Positions 61,071-64,000 of a stretch of 64,000 nt of DNA are shown here, one piece after another. Made by a program: the position numbers and the translations under genes. A model generated the notes under the pieces. That model saw only the letters and a list, made by a program, of their open reading frames with translations. It searched no databases and had not been told where the DNA came from. Where the stretch lies: NCBI RefSeq assembly GCF_015832195.1, contig NC_052046.1, forward strand, positions 38,282,911-38,346,910, in the 5' to 3' direction. This DNA is from Motacilla alba alba. Taxonomy: Eukaryota > Chordata > Aves > Passeriformes > Motacillidae. Position 1 is the first letter of the stretch, and each line of letters starts with the position of its first letter.

Positions 61071-61323
61071 CTCCTTAGTGACACGGATGAGACTGGACTT
61101 TTATTCAAAACCACCAGAAACTGGCCCAGGATACAAAAATCCAAGCCAAGCTGGTACTAGTCAAGAAATTGTATACTGGGAGGTCTGTGCTAGAAAATGG
61201 TTTCGTTTTCTTAGAAAAAGCTTTTTGCAGCAGCAGATGACAACCTACCAGAATATTCAAACTATGCCTATAGAAGAGTACAACCCAAACTGCATCCCAC
61301 TGGCAGTACGGTGGTTCCATTAG
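61071..61323 (+). CDS. Predicted terminal coding exon 8
   Basis: The acceptor is tttaattttttgcctctggatgtatacag, ending 61070. The frame entering with one base stays open for 83 codons to TAG 61321-61323. The peptide starts SLVTRMRLDFYSKPPETGPG, contains QEIVYWEVCARKWFRFLRKS and ends NPNCIPLAVRWFH. The first C completes AG|C (Ser) with exon 56942. AATAAA follows 314 bases after the stop, supporting a last exon. The only GT near the end (ACG|gtggtt) is a poor donor, but if used the gene would continue beyond. The peptide is basic and aromatic and of unknown family. Confidence 0.68.
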
Positions 61324-61660
61324 AGAAAAGCTAAGGCATTTCCAAGAAATGCTGAGTGTCATTCATGTTCTAAGTTTAGCCTCTCCCATGCCAAAATTGT
61401 AGGTCTGTAAAGTTCTATGTGCATTAAGGATCAGTTCTGGATTTATGAGAATAAGGACACCTTAAAGTACTGGCTGCACTTATCTGGAATACAACACTAT
61501 TCTGTACAGTATAAAAACACAGGATCAGTTCCTGTTGAATGAATTCTAGTGCTTTATAACTTTGTTGAGGTAAAGCCAAAGAGCACTTTTGGCAAAGATC
61601 CCTCAAAGATTTATGCAAAACATCAGCTAATCTCACAATAAAGAAGCTTAGTTACATATT
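61324..61660 (+). terminator. Predicted 3' UTR with polyadenylation signal
   Basis: Sequence after the TAG at 61321 runs to AATAAA at 61637-61642, followed by a moderately T-rich stretch. Cleavage would fall near 61655-61665. No cDNA support is available, and AATAAA is common in AT-rich DNA. Confidence 0.4.
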
Positions 61661-62849
61661 AAGTATTTACAGACTATTTTGCAAGTCTTAAACTTTCACC
61701 ACTAAACTTATCAGTCCAGCATTTCAAAGATGTGTTCCATGATTCTTCACAAAGTTGAAGTAAAGAAGCCTAGATAATGATTACATAATCCATGTGAAAT
61801 ATGTATATCTGCAGGGGAAATAGATGGAGATTTTTATCTTGAAATACGAATATGTAAGTTTATGAAATATGAAATATGCAACTTTATTTACCCATTGCTT
61901 TTTCTAAAGAGAGAAAGAACGAGCAGTACTTAAGAATTCCTCTTCCATGGGGAATATTGAGAGGGGAAATACCAGAAAGTTTTAGAGACATATTCAAATG
62001 AGTTCTGTAGCATAACAGTCTACTATAAATTCTTTGAGGATCCATGTCCATATTTACCCCTCCCTGACACAATCTTTTTAATCTTAAATAATTAATCTGT
62101 CAGTTTTTCACTCCAAATCTGATAGCTAGCTGGATTCAGAAACCAGAGAGAATTTTCTGCTATTGCATAACCAAATAATTCTGCTATAAACTTTTGAAGG
62201 TCAGACTAAACCAGCAACATGGTTTTATTGTTTTGTGCTGAAAGGCATTAGAGAGAACTGGAAAGTCTGCAAGATACACAGGTATGAAATCAAATGCTCT
62301 GCCAGCTCTGGAATGCAAAGTAGAACACATACTGAGACAAATTTGCTCAGAGTAAAATCCCAATGGCATCAATTTATGCCCAGGTAAAATAGGAGGAAGA
62401 TCTGGGACTACATATTCTTATTTTCCCAATTTACCTATATAAAACTAAAATAAACTCCAGTAGTTCTGGAGCAAGAACCTATGAATTGGACCATACAGGT
62501 CCACAGACTATGTGTGACCACATACAGGTCCAGTACAAAGTGTGTTCTAGCTCATCTATACCTAAGTAAAATGCAAGTCTAACCACAGCATAATTAGCTG
62601 TCAGGTTATTCACCTACCTGCAAGGAAGTCAGTCTGACAAGGGAACAAGCAGCTGTCTCACTGACAGCTGGAGTCATATCACAGCAAGAGACACAGTTTG
62701 TCTCCAGGGCCTCTATTTCACAGTCAGATCAGAGATAAGGGAGCCTCAGAGTCATATAGAGAGGATATGCCAGTCTCTGTTAATAGTACATTCAGCTATC
62801 ACACTTCCATTCACGCATGAACTTTTCAGGGTTAAGAATAAAGTAGGAG
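61661..62849. other. Downstream intergenic DNA
   Basis: AT-rich sequence with no recognised repeat or gene. A short near-repeat of 'catacaggtcca' lies at 62490-62540. Confidence 0.4.
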
Positions 62850-63232
62850 TGTTGTGGTTTAACCCCAGCTGGTAACAAAGCATAATACAGCCACTCAATC
62901 ACACCCCCATGGTGGGACGGGTAAAAGAATCAGAGGGGTAAAATTGAGAAAACACATGGGTTGAGATAAAACAGTTTAGAATGGGAAGCAAAAGCTGCAC
63001 ACAAAAGCAAAGCAAGGTGAGGAATTCGTTCACTGCTTCCCATGGCCAGGCAGGTGTTCATCCATCCTCAGGAGGACAGGGCCTCATTACATGTAACAGG
63101 CATTTTAGAAGTCAAATGCCATAACTTCCAATGTCCCCCCTTCCTTCTTTTCCCCCAGCTTTATATGTTGATCATGATGCCACATGGTGTGTGACACCCC
63201 TTGGATCAGCTGGAGTCAGCTGTTCCAGCTGT
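62850..63232 (-). mobile_element. ERVL-type LTR, truncated
   Basis: It starts (plus) tgttgtggtttaaccccagc, the reverse complement of the usual ERVL LTR end, and contains 'gggttgagataaaacagttt' and 'tgtgacaccccttggatcag'. It stops matching after 'cagctgttccagctgt' near 63232, so the 5' third of the LTR is missing. It shares subfamily-specific blocks with the LTR at 698-1315 ('aggtgttca-ccatc', 'ggaattc-ttcactg'). Confidence 0.78.
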
Positions 63233-63489
63233 CTATTCTCAAAAGCAAGAGAGGTTTACTGCTCTGTTGGTGTGATGGGAATGACCTTTGGGGAGCAGTG
63301 AGTTGGCCAAGACAGAAAGAGAGGTAGAAAGAGAAAATGAAAGGCAAGGAAGGTAACCCTCCAAAGAAGTCAGAGTGACAAGCACCTGGGTAGGATAAAC
63401 CACAAAGACCAGCAAAGGCTGGGGTCTGTGTAGCTGGGGAGCAGCCTTGGTGCCAGATGCCTGGGGGTCCAAGTGGACAAGAAGATGGG

Positions 63490-63780
63490 GGTTCAAGAGT
63501 CCATGAGGGCCAGTTAGTTTCTAAAAAATTACTCTGAGTATCTCAGGAGCAGGGAATTCCCCTGTGTAGGAGGTGAAGAAGGCAAGCCAGATGACCAGCT
63601 TTGCTGAACAGGAAAGAGCTCCAGAGGAAAAGAAATTTATATGGTCTCTTGAAGACAGGTTGGGTTTTGCAAGAATATGACAAAGCTGTGGATCACATAT
63701 ATGATGAGAAGGCACAAAAGGCCAAAGCTCAATTAGAGTTGTTAAGTGGCCAGTGTTTTGTCTGACAATGGGAAAGGTTT
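63490..63780 (+). mobile_element. CR1 LINE fragment (endonuclease-RT linker)
   Basis: Translated with frame changes, it reads like the CR1 stretch between endonuclease and RT: a LKNYSEYLRSREFPCVGG block (63520-63573), then NRKELQRKRNLYGLLKTG (63609-63660) and KAQKAKAQLELL (63705-63740), matching the family pattern of an RK-rich segment followed by KIRKAKAQLEL. It is old and both ends are uncertain. Confidence 0.55.
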
Positions 63781-63892
63781 TTCAGTAATAGTTTTTCAGT
63801 ATGATAGTAGTTTTTCCGCTAGAGGACTTCTAAAGAAGACACTGGAGCAATGTCTTTTGACAATTGTTACCTGACAAAGAGGAATGAAACTT

Positions 63893-64000
63893 AAGAGAAT
63901 CATATATTCATAGGTGGATTGGGTGGGAAGGGACTTTAAAGATCATCTAGTTCCAAGCTTTCTGTGACCTTCTGCAAGACCAGGTTGCTCAGAGCCTGCC
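63893..64000 (-). mobile_element. CR1 LINE 3' end, continues past window
   Basis: The plus strand reads 'gaatcatatattcataggtg', then 'tgggtgggaagggactttaa', 'agatcatctagttccaagct' and 'aagaccaggttgctcagagc', the reverse complement of a CR1 3' UTR and tail. The copy extends to the right of the window. Confidence 0.9.

Noticed and set aside
1..64000. CRISPR arrays, bacterial operons, rRNA or tRNA genes
   Set aside because: No direct-repeat/spacer arrays and no recognisable rRNA or tRNA were found by eye. The repeat content is that of a vertebrate (bird) nuclear genome.

Overview
The window looks like AT-rich, gene-poor nuclear DNA of a bird, probably a passerine. The basis is the density of CR1 LINE fragments, whose 3' ends carry tails such as ATTCTATGA or ATTCTGTGA, together with ERVL- and ERVK-type LTRs of the kinds found in songbird genomes. 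The repeat names are pattern recognition from memory, not database results. No bacterial-style genes, CRISPR arrays, rRNA or tRNA genes were seen.

The main result is a set of short plus-strand exons that read as the 3' part of one spliced protein-coding gene. Eight segments (8258-8300, 15846-15880, 20161-20233, 29602-29847, 44994-45072, 47626-47714, 56942-57133, 61071-61323) each have an AG acceptor and a GT donor, apart from the terminal one. Each is open in one frame, and their intron phases join without a frame break (2/1, 1/2, 2/1, 2/1, 0/0, 2/1, 2/1). The chain encodes about 335 residues and ends at TAG 61321-61323, with AATAAA at 61637-61642. Support is best for 20161-20233, 29602-29847, 56942-57133 and 61071-61323, and weakest for the first two. 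I do not recognise the protein; it reads as mostly helical and soluble. The upstream part of the gene lies outside the window or was not found.

The introns hold the repeats. From 8.3 to 15.8 kb: a CA microsatellite, a plus CR1 3' fragment, an ERVK-type LTR and a 214-bp (TTCCC)n array at its end. From 15.9 to 20.2 kb: an ERVL-type LTR and a GATA microsatellite. From 20.2 to 29.6 kb: two abutting minus CR1 copies. The 15-kb intron at 29.8-45.0 kb is the most complex: a solo ERVL-type LTR, a decayed ERV cluster (33.5-36.8 kb) with a 183-bp inverted repeat, a CR1 with ORF1 fused to the end of ORF2 by internal deletion, a second CR1 interrupted by a small ERV with two LTRs, and a solo LTR with short target duplications. 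From 47.7 to 56.9 kb: a structurally intact solo LTR (51931-52602). From 57.1 to 61.1 kb: a CR1 fragment. The 3' flank ends with an ERVL-type LTR and two CR1 pieces; a CR1 3' end also opens the window.

Most long open frames in the window are chance frames in repeats or low-complexity DNA. All virus-derived material seen is decayed; no intact gag, pol or env gene is present.
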